Assembly (NCBI GenBank): GCA_020718585.1
Contig: DYRS01000006.1
Coordinates: forward strand, 1-34,149
From: Chthoniobacter flavus
GTDB taxonomy: Bacteria > Verrucomicrobiota > Verrucomicrobiia > Chthoniobacterales > Terrimicrobiaceae
Direction: 5' to 3'
Length of the DNA stretch: 34,149 nucleotides
Under the pieces are notes generated by a model, which saw only the letters and a program-made list of their open reading frames with translations, was not told where the DNA came from and did not search any database. The translations under genes and the position numbers were made by a program. Numbering within the stretch: position 1 is the first letter of the stretch; every line of letters starts with the position of its first letter. Shown in pieces: positions 24,001-30,315 of the stretch.

Positions 24001-26441
24001 CAACCAACCAATCCCGCTCGCTCTCCCTCGGCATTTTGAAAAACCTCAACAACCCGAATGAAGTCGGCGTTCCCTCCACGGCCAAACAGAATTATATCCT
24101 CGACCCTTCGACATTCCTCCCGACAACGCTGTTTGTCGGGCGTGGCGGTTTTGACATTTCCGCGCGCGGGGATGTCCTGGTCGGCCCTGTCGCCAATCCC
24201 TTCCTTCTCCCGCAGGGGATCGGAAACAAATTCTGGTATAAGACCTACTTTAACACTTACGGCGAGAGCAGCTACTTGAATGTCTCTTCGGTGGGCGGGG
24301 ATGTCACCTTCCGCACCGAGGTCACTCTGCCGGGCAGCCCTGCCCCCGCTCCGATCCTCGGCCTCTGGATGGAAAAACAAAATGTTTGGAGCACGGGCAG
24401 CACAGGGGCCGCATCCAACTACCAGCCGTGGTTGCGGCTTTCTGAGAGCAGCCTGAGCCCGTTCAGCAACACCATTTTCGGCCTCATGGCACCGAATCTT
24501 TCGGCCTCGGCACTCAGCGGAGCGATCCACCTTGTCGGCGACCTCACGTTGTTTCCGTCGGCCACCGGCGGGCTGGAAATCGTCGCCGCCCAGGGTCTCT
24601 CTGGATTCGAGCCCTCCGGTTACAAAACATTCGATACGACGGCAGGCAATTGGACTGACCGCATCTGGTCCTCATCAACCATCAATGTTTCGGATACCAA
24701 CCCGCTCGGAATCCCGGGCAAGACCTCCCCGTTTGCGTATTTCTCGACGCTTGCAAGGGACTTGTCCCGCCCGCCGCAGGGTGACTTGCCAACTGCTCAG
24801 GTCGCCGCCCAGACGACCGGTTCGTTTCTGGATTTCATCAGTGTCGCCTTCACAGAATCCGGTGCGTATTCCGGTGCGGACGCCTTATCGCCAACCAAGC
24901 AGGCGCGGCACGCGGCGGGCATTCTCCACTCCGGGGATACGAATCCGGTGCGCGTTTATGCCTCGGACGGAGATATTTCCGGCCTGACCCTTTTCACCCC
25001 GAAGGCTGCACAGATCACGGCGGGCAACGACATTTCCGATGTGGCATTTTACATCCAAAACGTGTCCGAGGACGATGTGTCGTTTGTGTCGGCCGGCCGC
25101 GACATTGTGCCTAACAATCCGAATACGTCTGCCCGCCAAGCTGCTGCAGCGCCCGGGAATCTTCTTGCACAGAGCCAGGTCGCATTGCCCGGCGACCTTC
25201 AGATTTCCGGTCCGGGCTCGCTGCAGGTATTGGCGGGCCGTGATTTGGATCTCGGGACCGGTGCCAAGGGCGGCGTGGGACAGGTCGGCCAGGGGATCAC
25301 AAGTATCGGCAACGCCCGAAATCCCTACCTGCCATTCGGCGGCGCCTCTCTTTACGTCGGCGCTGGCATCGGGCCGTCGGCCGGACTCGCGAATTCCGAT
25401 ATCAAGGCAGATGACTTCCTTGACGAGTATCTGGACGAGTATGAAGGGGAGCTTCAGGAGGACGGCCAGGAGCTGGATCCCGATGCGATGACCGACGCCC
25501 AGCGCGCGCAGCTTGCCCACCGGGTTCTGGCATTGGTTTTGCGTGATACCGGACGCAAGGCGGCAGACACCGGGAGCTACGAGACGGGCTTCGCGGCGAT
25601 CAATACGCTTTTTGGAAGCCTCACGAAAGGCGGGGATATCAACACCCGCAACCGCGATATCCGCACCCGCAGTGGGGGGGGAATCAATATCTTCGCTCCC
25701 GCCGGCTCCCTCATCTTGGCGGAAAGCACGACCGACAGGGTCACCGAGCGCCCGAAAATTGGGAATTTCTCAGGGACCGGAAGCCTCATGCTCGTCAGCA
25801 ACACGCAGAATGCCGACAAGGCACCCGAAGGAATCGTCACCGAATACGGCGGCGGCATCGGCATCGTCACCGATGGCGATGTCTCGATCGGCCAGGGCCG
25901 CATATTCACACTGCGCGGCGGGAGCATCGTGATCTGGTCCTCGACCGGAGATATTGCGGCCGGTGCCGCCTCGAAGACTGTTTCGGCCGCACCACCGACC
26001 CGTGTTCTGATCGATCCGGTTTCGGCTACTGTCGAGACCGACCTTTCCGGCCTTGCCACCGGCGGTGGCATCGGCGTGCTCAGCACCGTCGAAGGAGTCG
26101 AAGCGGGCGATGTTGACCTCATCGCCCCGGTTGGCACGGTCGATGCCGGAGATGCCGGCATCCGGGCCACGGGCAACCTCAACATTGCTGCAGTCTCGGT
26201 TCTCAATGCCGATAATATTTCCGTGGGAGGTTCCTCGCAGGGGGTTCCCTCGGCACCGACTGTCGCAGCACCAAACATCTCAGGCCTCAGTTCCGCATCA
26301 AGCTCGACCGCAGCCACCTCGACCGCAGCAAATTCCGTCAGCAACCAAGCCCAGCCATCACCCACTCCCGCCGATGAGGCACCCTCAATCATCACCGTAG
26401 AAGTCCTCGGCTACGGGGGAGACGACGAAGAAGAAGGGTGA
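15009..26441 (+). CDS. Giant filamentous haemagglutinin-like surface protein (TPS N-domain, DUF3739 C-domain)
   Basis: This 3810-residue protein fills a third of the window. Residues 1-67 are a long signal region: a basic, polar extension, then the hydrophobic AALAVLMALVVIS and a likely cut after VLA (67). Residues about 150-260 are the haemagglutination-activity/TPS secretion domain, with TTAQALLDWKTFNVGKNTS and the hallmark NQNGIIFG (N228). A very long right-handed beta-helix region follows, rich in GGSVxL, LDVSG and, from about residue 2830 on, repeated AGRDI/AGNDI/AGQDI turns. Residues about 3420-3530 contain an acidic, helical stretch (DEYLDEYEGELQEDG), then a DUF3739-type end domain (about 3535-3720), a Ser/Thr/Ala linker and the tail ITVEVLGYGGDDEEEG. 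Cysteine occurs only at C36 and C45 in the signal region. It is presumably exported by a two-partner (TpsB) pore, but no tpsB is in the window. The ATG at 15009 lacks a clear Shine-Dalgarno; the role as adhesin or surface fibre is inferred from the family. Confidence 0.9.
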   Translation: MSGYFHSSDLQPTSAPPRGGAEAHGSERGRSSKSRCLASRVFEICRRAALAVLMALVVISSPSTVLAGDILRGGATSGNSRKSSEVRANAGASAASLAKAKAADRLARTSQAIAAMGNLQASARAAAGAVPDGLATGGLEPLAGGTWTGAGLPAQSGSSVRIRQTTAQALLDWKTFNVGKNTSLIFDQSAGGSDSGKWITFNKVFDPSGKPSEIRGSIKADGQVYIINQNGIIFGAGSQVNARSLVASSLPINDNLIARGLLNQKANAPEFLFSALTTGTFNPAVADPASGSPAQLDPSKPVGDVVVERGALLASPVTNEGYGGKIMLVGKNVRNDGVIVTPAGQTILAAGLQVGIDAHSAADPSLRGLDVFVGAVSAATLGSGGEAKNTGLIEAARGSIIMAGKHVLQYGGLESSTSVDVNGRIDLLANYGAVANPAYDPTNPAIGLPFLFQESGLVELGPDAVVRVLPEWSSLKTLATASLPLRSQVNIQGRTVHLSKGSMVLAPNAKVNVDAGEWIFEPSVTSPRSTFVYSAGQISIDEDAFIDVSGSTDVFTPLAQHIMTLQLRGAELADSPLQRSAGLRAVDLVIDMRVSGSFYGREWVGTPLGDVTGYLNLIERTVGQLTMEGGDINLRSGGSVVLRKGASLDASGGFTRNEGGKIQTSRVRLGRYLIDIDEATPDRIYDGLYDGKMTRSSKKWGVSKTYLNALAPLGGYSQKEYIAGANAGTISISAPSMALDGDMKAGRIIGPRQLRDSMVSSSLPGVGRLELRFEAQDDDPTRSSNKFGHISPTPPTITFSQGASAAGVPVFSMAADDSAPALPASRQSHVALSPDLLGDDRFGEVLIRNGDGDIKIGKDTTLRVPAGGELDFTGANIFVDGTIYAPGGTVDLVAYTFSPYRAKFLTAADVLPAPNFTRGIVRLSPGATISAAGQIHDDRPTGGIGNTAPIARAGGSVTLEGFTVELEEGSMVDVSGGIAYGANGKHKYGDAGSISLLAGQDPNLTGILGGRLVLEGRLAGYSGAHGGSLTIKAPLVQVGGASARENTFVVQPGFFNEGGFARFELIGIGATEAGVTVPGVFVVPGTIIEPRVTSAVAVPFGRRGRPEFRPVQKPVGLRDPVSLTLRAIGAKDNLSNIPSVRGDLMFGEGTAILADPGAEVALIGQTVTVLGTVSAPGGSITIDGGDAYPELVAGPVALPTVYIGPSARLSAAGTTVLLPDSYGRRRGYVLPGGTIEISGNIVAEAGAVLDVSGTADFLDFTPAELGLVESPNVPKNSGVNAPLYSLQVQRTRVESNGGAIFLNGSQMLLSDATLLGHPGGPTALGGFLSVSSGRYVPPGTPSTTADINLVVKQGGSVLGGGSRGVGIPVFDSSGTPVVGMGHFSADRFLAGGFSALELGGNVRFNGPVSITAPLAILLGSGGVVEANSPVKLSAPYIRVGQPFPDPLAADEKAALFRAFDNNGNELPNFNPSPTSGAGSIDLTASLLDVGTLILNNIGRAELSAPGGDIRGNGVFVMAGDLVLKAGQIYPTTAAKFDIFVYDNTVTGAPGSVSVQGSGTRPLPMSAGGSLRIMASVIEQGGTLRAPFGNIALGWDGIVEEPTNDVVGDAAGAMTTPVTQRLTLSAGSVTSVSAIDPLTGAAAIIPYGMSPDGLRWIDPTGLDVTLAGLPEKAVSFGARNIDMAAGSVVDVRGGGDLSAYRWVQGVGGFGDILANENSFAVVPGYAFNYAPYAPFNPSADDLLGDRGYQNSNLKVGDTITLRGSAALPAGTYTLLPARYALMPGGVLVTPFDTLEVSSRDPFSRYQSSTPGTIALEDGSYLVAGRVSNALAPGRGASATATTFQVLTSEAIRARSQYEDYHANDFLRRAAADHEQSAQRLPSDAGSVQFFSASGLVLEGAVLAQAASGGRGGFVDIAVPGAVSITGGGAAPAPGTVALKASVLSSWGVESLLVGGSRSGSALDVRATSITLDNPGSALTGPEIILAARQNLTLADNAQLVSTGELTQPGAALTITGDGALVRVTGDGAATVSRTGFVNSPLVGLTIGAAAVVSGTGITLDSTYDTDLDPTARLEGENFYLNSGRISILLDNPAPAAPAFGLVLAGPALQSLAGAGSLSLLSYSSLDVYGIGTIPFGNPESLVLRAGAVRGFNQAGGTVTIQAGELLLDNSQGALAPADEQAANGTLVLDIGTLRVGKNVVAVRQFTDLVVNASGGIFLDGEGGLATSGNFRGAVSGITAASASRQALSADGDFVLLAAVGTPTYQSGLGATLAVSGRTVTLNPGIVLPSGRLEVTSSAGALSLGGNVDVAGRALVFFDVERFTGGGSLDLSATGGDITIAGAVDVSAPAGGGNAGSVALSVPDGALHLTGSLAGTPGAGGGAGAFSLDTLGLSAPGEFDFLNATLDAGSFFASRSFRARTGDVTLSGSATARDFRLFADTGAITISGTIDSHGATGGSVHLASHHDLTVASGALITVEGDDFDNAGKGGRVTLEAGTQRDGAAGPGEVVIAGGSKIDLSVLANDVAGLGTSTFRGQFQGTLHIRAPQNAGGTDLKVAAINGLIEDASSLLVEGFHVTDLTNPAGSQITAAVRSAIQTNGNTFGANTGTLLTAGSITQRLLASNAGLAATLVVAPGAEIVNRTGGLSLLTDWNLAAFRFGLENAPGVLSIRAAGDIVFEGALSDGFNGGTSLWASPLMANNPLQPMNAQTWSYRITAGSDTQSADVSAIRGAGSIKLGKDYGAAATAGGATAYTPDYVASRYQAIRTGSGGISLAAATDIQLLNQFAVIYTAGTRLSSENSIYALGDFEIPHLVPDAGPTNVADSYVLGKQQQVTTAQYSVAGGDISLTAGNDIARLTRNSSGLIDDSSRQTPTNWLYRRSYVDESGEYGRSGLKFTTSGSRYVNDPDSSTTWWVDFTNFFEGVGTLGGGNIRISAGQDIRNIDAVAPTTARAPRGIADESLILEMGGGDILINAGRDISGGLYYVERGGGVLKAGRDVTTNQSRSLSLGILKNLNNPNEVGVPSTAKQNYILDPSTFLPTTLFVGRGGFDISARGDVLVGPVANPFLLPQGIGNKFWYKTYFNTYGESSYLNVSSVGGDVTFRTEVTLPGSPAPAPILGLWMEKQNVWSTGSTGAASNYQPWLRLSESSLSPFSNTIFGLMAPNLSASALSGAIHLVGDLTLFPSATGGLEIVAAQGLSGFEPSGYKTFDTTAGNWTDRIWSSSTINVSDTNPLGIPGKTSPFAYFSTLARDLSRPPQGDLPTAQVAAQTTGSFLDFISVAFTESGAYSGADALSPTKQARHAAGILHSGDTNPVRVYASDGDISGLTLFTPKAAQITAGNDISDVAFYIQNVSEDDVSFVSAGRDIVPNNPNTSARQAAAAPGNLLAQSQVALPGDLQISGPGSLQVLAGRDLDLGTGAKGGVGQVGQGITSIGNARNPYLPFGGASLYVGAGIGPSAGLANSDIKADDFLDEYLDEYEGELQEDGQELDPDAMTDAQRAQLAHRVLALVLRDTGRKAADTGSYETGFAAINTLFGSLTKGGDINTRNRDIRTRSGGGINIFAPAGSLILAESTTDRVTERPKIGNFSGTGSLMLVSNTQNADKAPEGIVTEYGGGIGIVTDGDVSIGQGRIFTLRGGSIVIWSSTGDIAAGAASKTVSAAPPTRVLIDPVSATVETDLSGLATGGGIGVLSTVEGVEAGDVDLIAPVGTVDAGDAGIRATGNLNIAAVSVLNADNISVGGSSQGVPSAPTVAAPNISGLSSASSSTAATSTAANSVSNQAQPSPTPADEAPSIITVEVLGYGGDDEEEG

Positions 26442-26829
26442 TGGCGCGCCCTCGGCGTGAACCGAAACCTGGAGGGCGATGCACCGGCAGAACCGACATG
26501 TTGAAAGGCTTGCCAGAGAGGAAATCCCTTCTTACCTTTTTCCTCCATACAGGATCACTACGCTCCATGCGATTATCCAGCCACCAATGCGCAAAAATAT
26601 CACCTTGCCGGAGCAAGCACCGCCGAAAATCCACACCCCGCAAACCATCTCAAATCCAGCACGGCTGTAGTGCCCGACCTTTTGATGTCAATATCGCAAA
26701 ATAGCGGCCCTCCGGCCTTCCAACCCCTCCAGTCCGCGAAGTGGGGCTAAAATCGTACATATTATTGCTTTGGATCAATGAATGAGCAACGCGATGCAAG
26801 TAGACTTCGCTGGAAGGGTGGGAAGAATC
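26442..26829. other. 388-base gap after the haemagglutinin gene; no gene seen
   Basis: Only short overlapping open frames without coding character are present. A weak inverted repeat, CGCCCTC (26447-26453) with GAGGGCG (26472-26478), follows the haemagglutinin stop but has an 18-base loop and no T-run. The last 90 bases are AT-richer (GTACATATTATTGC around 26755-26768) and probably hold the promoter of the HEAT-repeat operon, although no convincing -35/-10 pair can be named. Confidence 0.5.
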
Positions 26830-28329
26830 ATGCATTCACGCAATACACGAACGATCAGACACCATGCCTTGGATACTGCAAAGACTTTCTCTCGGAGTAT
26901 CTTGTCCGGTTCAGCAGACCTCCGGATTCTCGGCCTGTTGCTGTTCGGTGTTTCCGTGCTCGTGGTCCTTCTCCGTGTCCCCCACTTGAAATGTAAGCTC
27001 CCTCCGCCCGGGCCTTCGTTGTCGGTGGATCGGTTTCTTCCAGGACGGGAACTTGAACTGCCGGGGAAATTTGCGCTTCTCACAGGCAGGACCGACCCAG
27101 ACCCTCAATCGCTGGCGACCGGTTTCCGGAACCGGACTCGATCTTTTCCGGAGCGGCTGGAGTCCGCAAGACAACTGGCACTGCTCGGCAGCCCGTCCGC
27201 CAGACGAATTCTGATGGATGTGTTCCTCTCCGAAACCCGGGAGCATCAACTCGAACTGGCGCGGATGCTTGCGAGGACCGACAAGGGTTCGTTCGAGGAG
27301 GCCCTGGGAAAAATCTTGGAGACCGGCACCGATGCGGAAGCGGCGTCCGCGATCCAGGCACTCGCTGTGGTGGGAGGGGAGGAAAATGTCACCCGCCTGG
27401 GCGACATCATGAACGACCCCGGCTGGCCCACCCACCTGCGCGGGGAAGCCGCCCAGGCGCTCCTGCAAACCCGCGACGAACAATTGTGCCGTCTCGCCAT
27501 CCGGGGCATGGCCACCATCGGCACCGAGGCGGAAACCGGAAGTCTCGCGGCCATCCTCCACAACCCGGACTGGCCGCAATCCCTGAGGGTGCAGGCGGCT
27601 GTCGGTCTCGGAAAAGTCGCCACCCCCCGCTCCGGCGACGAATTGATCGCGGCGTTCAGCGAGTTCTCGGATGAAGACGTGCAGGGAGTGCTTCTCGATG
27701 CGCTCGGGCATTTTCCTTTTCTCCAGATCGCCGGGACATGGAGAGCCTTTCTCGACGACCCCTCGACTCCGAATGGCTTGAGGGTGGCTGCCGCGGAAGC
27801 GCTCGCCAATTCTTCCGGCGACGCGGTCCCGTTCCTGGAGTCGCTGGCTTCCTCGGATCGTGATGCCGACGTGCGAGAGATGGCGGCCTGGGCACTTTCG
27901 ACCCAGGTGCCCGGCGGCACGCTCGGGCCCAGAATCGCTGACATGATCCGCTCGGAAGCGGAGCCCGATGTTCGTCGCAGGCTCTACGAGAGTTTGCTCG
28001 TCCAAGCAGAAAATCCCTCGGAGTCAGTCCTCCCCATCATCCAGCAGGAGGAGGATCCCGCCGCACGGGTGGCCGCCATGAACGCGGTCGGCGATGCCGT
28101 GGGACACAGGACATCTCCTTCGTTGTCCGCCACATTCGATTCCCAGATGGTTCCTGAACTCCAGTCGGTCGCGCTCGGAAATTCCAGCCCGAACCTGCGC
28201 ATGCGCGCGGTGTTCGCCCTCCGCCGTGCCGCAACCCCCGCATCCCTAGCCGCGCTCCAGATCATTTCCACGACACCAACCACAGAAATCGCCACCGCAG
28301 CCCGCAACGGGCTGCAAGCCTCCAGATAA
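26830..28329 (+). CDS. Membrane-anchored HEAT-repeat protein
   Basis: The 499-residue protein has one membrane segment near its N-terminus (about residues 34-52, LRILGLLLFGVSVLVVLLRV) and then a long helical-repeat region. From about residue 115 to the end, units of 30-40 residues recur, with patterns such as SAIQALAVVGGEENVTRLGDI, LRVQAAVGLGKVATPRSGDEL, LRVAAAEALANSSGDAVPFLE and VREMAAWALSTQVPG, as in HEAT/PBS-lyase-type repeats. Such repeats are protein-binding scaffolds. The ATG at 26830 is preferred because GGAAGGGTGGGAAGA lies just before it; an in-frame ATG at 26782 would add 16 residues. Topology is probably a short cytoplasmic end with the repeats outside the inner membrane, but this is not certain. 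It heads a run of six genes with gaps of at most 10 bases. I cannot name a specific partner. Confidence 0.8.
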   Translation: MHSRNTRTIRHHALDTAKTFSRSILSGSADLRILGLLLFGVSVLVVLLRVPHLKCKLPPPGPSLSVDRFLPGRELELPGKFALLTGRTDPDPQSLATGFRNRTRSFPERLESARQLALLGSPSARRILMDVFLSETREHQLELARMLARTDKGSFEEALGKILETGTDAEAASAIQALAVVGGEENVTRLGDIMNDPGWPTHLRGEAAQALLQTRDEQLCRLAIRGMATIGTEAETGSLAAILHNPDWPQSLRVQAAVGLGKVATPRSGDELIAAFSEFSDEDVQGVLLDALGHFPFLQIAGTWRAFLDDPSTPNGLRVAAAEALANSSGDAVPFLESLASSDRDADVREMAAWALSTQVPGGTLGPRIADMIRSEAEPDVRRRLYESLLVQAENPSESVLPIIQQEEDPAARVAAMNAVGDAVGHRTSPSLSATFDSQMVPELQSVALGNSSPNLRMRAVFALRRAATPASLAALQIISTTPTTEIATAARNGLQASR

Positions 28330-28335
28330 AACACC

Positions 28336-29571
28336 ATGAAAACCACAATCCCAATCCTGCTGAAAGCCGCACTGCTTGTCCTCCTTGTCACCGGCTCATC
28401 CGCCTTGGCACAGTCGATCTCCTGGTCGGTCAACATCCTTCCGCCCGGATCCAGCGTGATCACTTGGTCCACGACCTCCCCTGTCGCGAACGGCACGCTC
28501 ACCAAGTCCGGAAAGATCACCTTCAACAGCTTGTCCAACATCGACTTCCACTTCGCGGCCAACCCGGGCTACCAACTCATCCACGTCTTGAAAAACGCCG
28601 AGGATGAGATCGTCTGGGTCAACTCGCATGGCGGGAACGATTCCTTCGGGCCGGTGAAGAAGGCCCATACCATCACAGTGATCTGCGAACAGCTCAATCC
28701 CACCGGCAATTTCACAGGAACCTACACGGACGCAAAAAATCTTACAGCCATCGCCGACGTCACCGGGAACTACAACGGAACCACCACCATCAAAAACACC
28801 TCCCGCACCTACAACGCGGATGTTGCGATGGATGATTCCGGAAAACTGAGCGCGATGGGAACGGCGACCGGCATCGCCAACAAAGACGGTGGTCCCCTGG
28901 TCTCCGGCTCCGCCGGTTCCGTGAAGACGGTCGATGACAAGCCCTATGCCGACCTCAAGGGTTCGTTCAAAGGCTCCGTGGATGGCAAGCCCGCCACGAC
29001 TTCCGGCGCCGCCTCGGGAGATCTTGTCTTCGAGACGAGCGACCCCCAGACACAACTCGCCGGAACGGCGTCCGGTTCGGCGGTTGTGGATGGCAAAAAA
29101 TCCACAGCCAAGCCGACAGCGGGAAATCTCAATGTGCCGGCTGCGGACGTGTTCAAGCTCAAGAAATCCTGGGGGCTGACGTTGTCGATTGTCGAGGTGC
29201 CGGCCACGGCCAAAGTCAAAAAGCATGTGACAGCCTCCGGGGTTCTGCGCCTCACGAGCGGGGAATCCAGCAAATTCCTGCCCAAGAAGGTGACCTACTC
29301 GAAGAAAACCGGCTACATCGTGAGCTTCGCCTCCGGACAAAAGCTGGATACTTTGGGAAATCCCGTTTATGTGAAAAATCCGAAGACCGGCGCGAACAAG
29401 CTGGACAGCAAAGGAAATCCTATCTCGGTGATCGACAAAAAAAGCACCGTGAAAATCTCAAAGATGCTCCTCAACAGATCCGACAGAGCTTGGGTTCCGG
29501 CCAGCGGGCTCATGGAATACAAGTTCCTCGGTCAAAAAGGAAAAGGAGACCTCGCGTCGTTTTTGGATTAG
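28336..29571 (+). CDS. Secreted protein with InlB-B-repeat-like domain, function unknown
   Basis: The 411-residue protein has a clear signal peptide (MKTTIPILLKAALLVLLVTG, cut after SSALA). Residues about 45-120 (ANGTLTKSGKITFNSLSNI, FHFAANPGYQLIHVLKNAEDE, KKAHTITVICE) follow the pattern of bacterial InlB-B-type repeats: turn, Gly-Tyr-x-Ile/Leu-x-x-Val, then a closing HTI strand. The middle (120-280) is rich in Gly, Thr, Ser and Asp and repeats GSxxGSVDGKPATTSG-like turns, suggesting a beta structure. The end is lysine-rich, with GNPVYVKNPKTGANKLDSKGNPISV repeating a GNP motif. It starts six bases after the HEAT-protein stop, so both are in one operon. No enzyme motif is visible, and the whole-length family is not recognised. 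Confidence 0.78.
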   Translation: MKTTIPILLKAALLVLLVTGSSALAQSISWSVNILPPGSSVITWSTTSPVANGTLTKSGKITFNSLSNIDFHFAANPGYQLIHVLKNAEDEIVWVNSHGGNDSFGPVKKAHTITVICEQLNPTGNFTGTYTDAKNLTAIADVTGNYNGTTTIKNTSRTYNADVAMDDSGKLSAMGTATGIANKDGGPLVSGSAGSVKTVDDKPYADLKGSFKGSVDGKPATTSGAASGDLVFETSDPQTQLAGTASGSAVVDGKKSTAKPTAGNLNVPAADVFKLKKSWGLTLSIVEVPATAKVKKHVTASGVLRLTSGESSKFLPKKVTYSKKTGYIVSFASGQKLDTLGNPVYVKNPKTGANKLDSKGNPISVIDKKSTVKISKMLLNRSDRAWVPASGLMEYKFLGQKGKGDLASFLD

Positions 29572-29580
29572 GGTCATCCG

Positions 29581-30315
29581 GTGGAATTACATCGGACCCA
29601 TGACACCGGAAGCGTCGCGGAATCCGGCGACGTTCCGGTTGTGGAATTGAAAAATGTGCGGCGAACGTTCGATGGCGGTCGCATTGAGGCCCTGCGCGGG
29701 ATCAACCTCGCGATCCATCGCAACGAATTTGTCGCGATCTCCGGGCCGAGCGGATGCGGCAAGTCGACACTTCTCAACCTGATGGGGGTGTTGGACGAAC
29801 CGGATGCGGGAGAGGTTCTGTTCGGCGGGAGGCGATTGGATGGCATCTCCGCGCGCACCAGGTTCCGCTCCCGCGAGGTCGGATTTATTTTCCAGGCTTT
29901 CCACCTTCTGCCGACACTGACCGCACTTGAAAACGTGCAGATCCCGATGTTTGAGATGCCGTGGTCCTGCCGGGAGCGCGTGAACCGGGCACGCCAGTTG
30001 CTTGAGGAAGTGGGGCTCGCCAGTCGCCTCAACCACCTGCCTTCGGAATTATCCGGAGGCGAACGCCAGCGGGTCGCCGCCGCCAGAAGCCTGGCCAATG
30101 AGCCCAAACTCATCCTGGCCGACGAACCGACCGGAAATCTCGACTCCGGGAGCTCGACACAGTTGATGGAGCTGTTAACCACACTCCACGCTCGGAAGAA
30201 TTTGACTCTCATTGTGGTCACTCATGATCCGGCCTGGTCCGGGCGAGCTGGATGCGTGGTCCGGATGCGCGACGGGCAGATTGTCGGCGACATTTTCCGC
30301 GAGCCAGCGCCATGA
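29581..30315 (+). CDS. ABC transporter ATP-binding protein, LolD/MacB type
   Basis: The 244-residue protein has all ABC ATPase motifs: Walker A GPSGCGKST (55-63), Q-loop FIFQAFHLLPTL (Q105), signature LSGGERQRVAAARSL (157-171), Walker B LILADEPTGNLD (177-188) and the switch histidine H215 in VVTHD. GPSGCGKSTLLNLMG plus DEPTGNLD is typical of the LolD/MacB/FtsE branch, which works with FtsX-type permeases as mechanotransmission machines rather than as ordinary importers. The start is a GTG at 29581, nine bases after the preceding stop; an internal GTG at 29638 is an alternative that would remove a poorly conserved 19-residue leader. The stop overlaps the permease ATG as ATGA. It is the only ATPase here and may serve both permeases. 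Confidence 0.93.
   Translation: MELHRTHDTGSVAESGDVPVVELKNVRRTFDGGRIEALRGINLAIHRNEFVAISGPSGCGKSTLLNLMGVLDEPDAGEVLFGGRRLDGISARTRFRSREVGFIFQAFHLLPTLTALENVQIPMFEMPWSCRERVNRARQLLEEVGLASRLNHLPSELSGGERQRVAAARSLANEPKLILADEPTGNLDSGSSTQLMELLTTLHARKNLTLIVVTHDPAWSGRAGCVVRMRDGQIVGDIFREPAP

Noticed and set aside
24000-26441. Polymorphic toxin (CdiA-type) tip at the end of the haemagglutinin
   Set aside because: No VENN-like pretoxin motif, no variable toxin domain and no small immunity gene follow; the end is a DUF3739-type domain with an acidic tail.
26447-26478. Inverted repeat after the haemagglutinin as a terminator
   Set aside because: A seven-base stem with an 18-base loop and no T-run is too weak to call.
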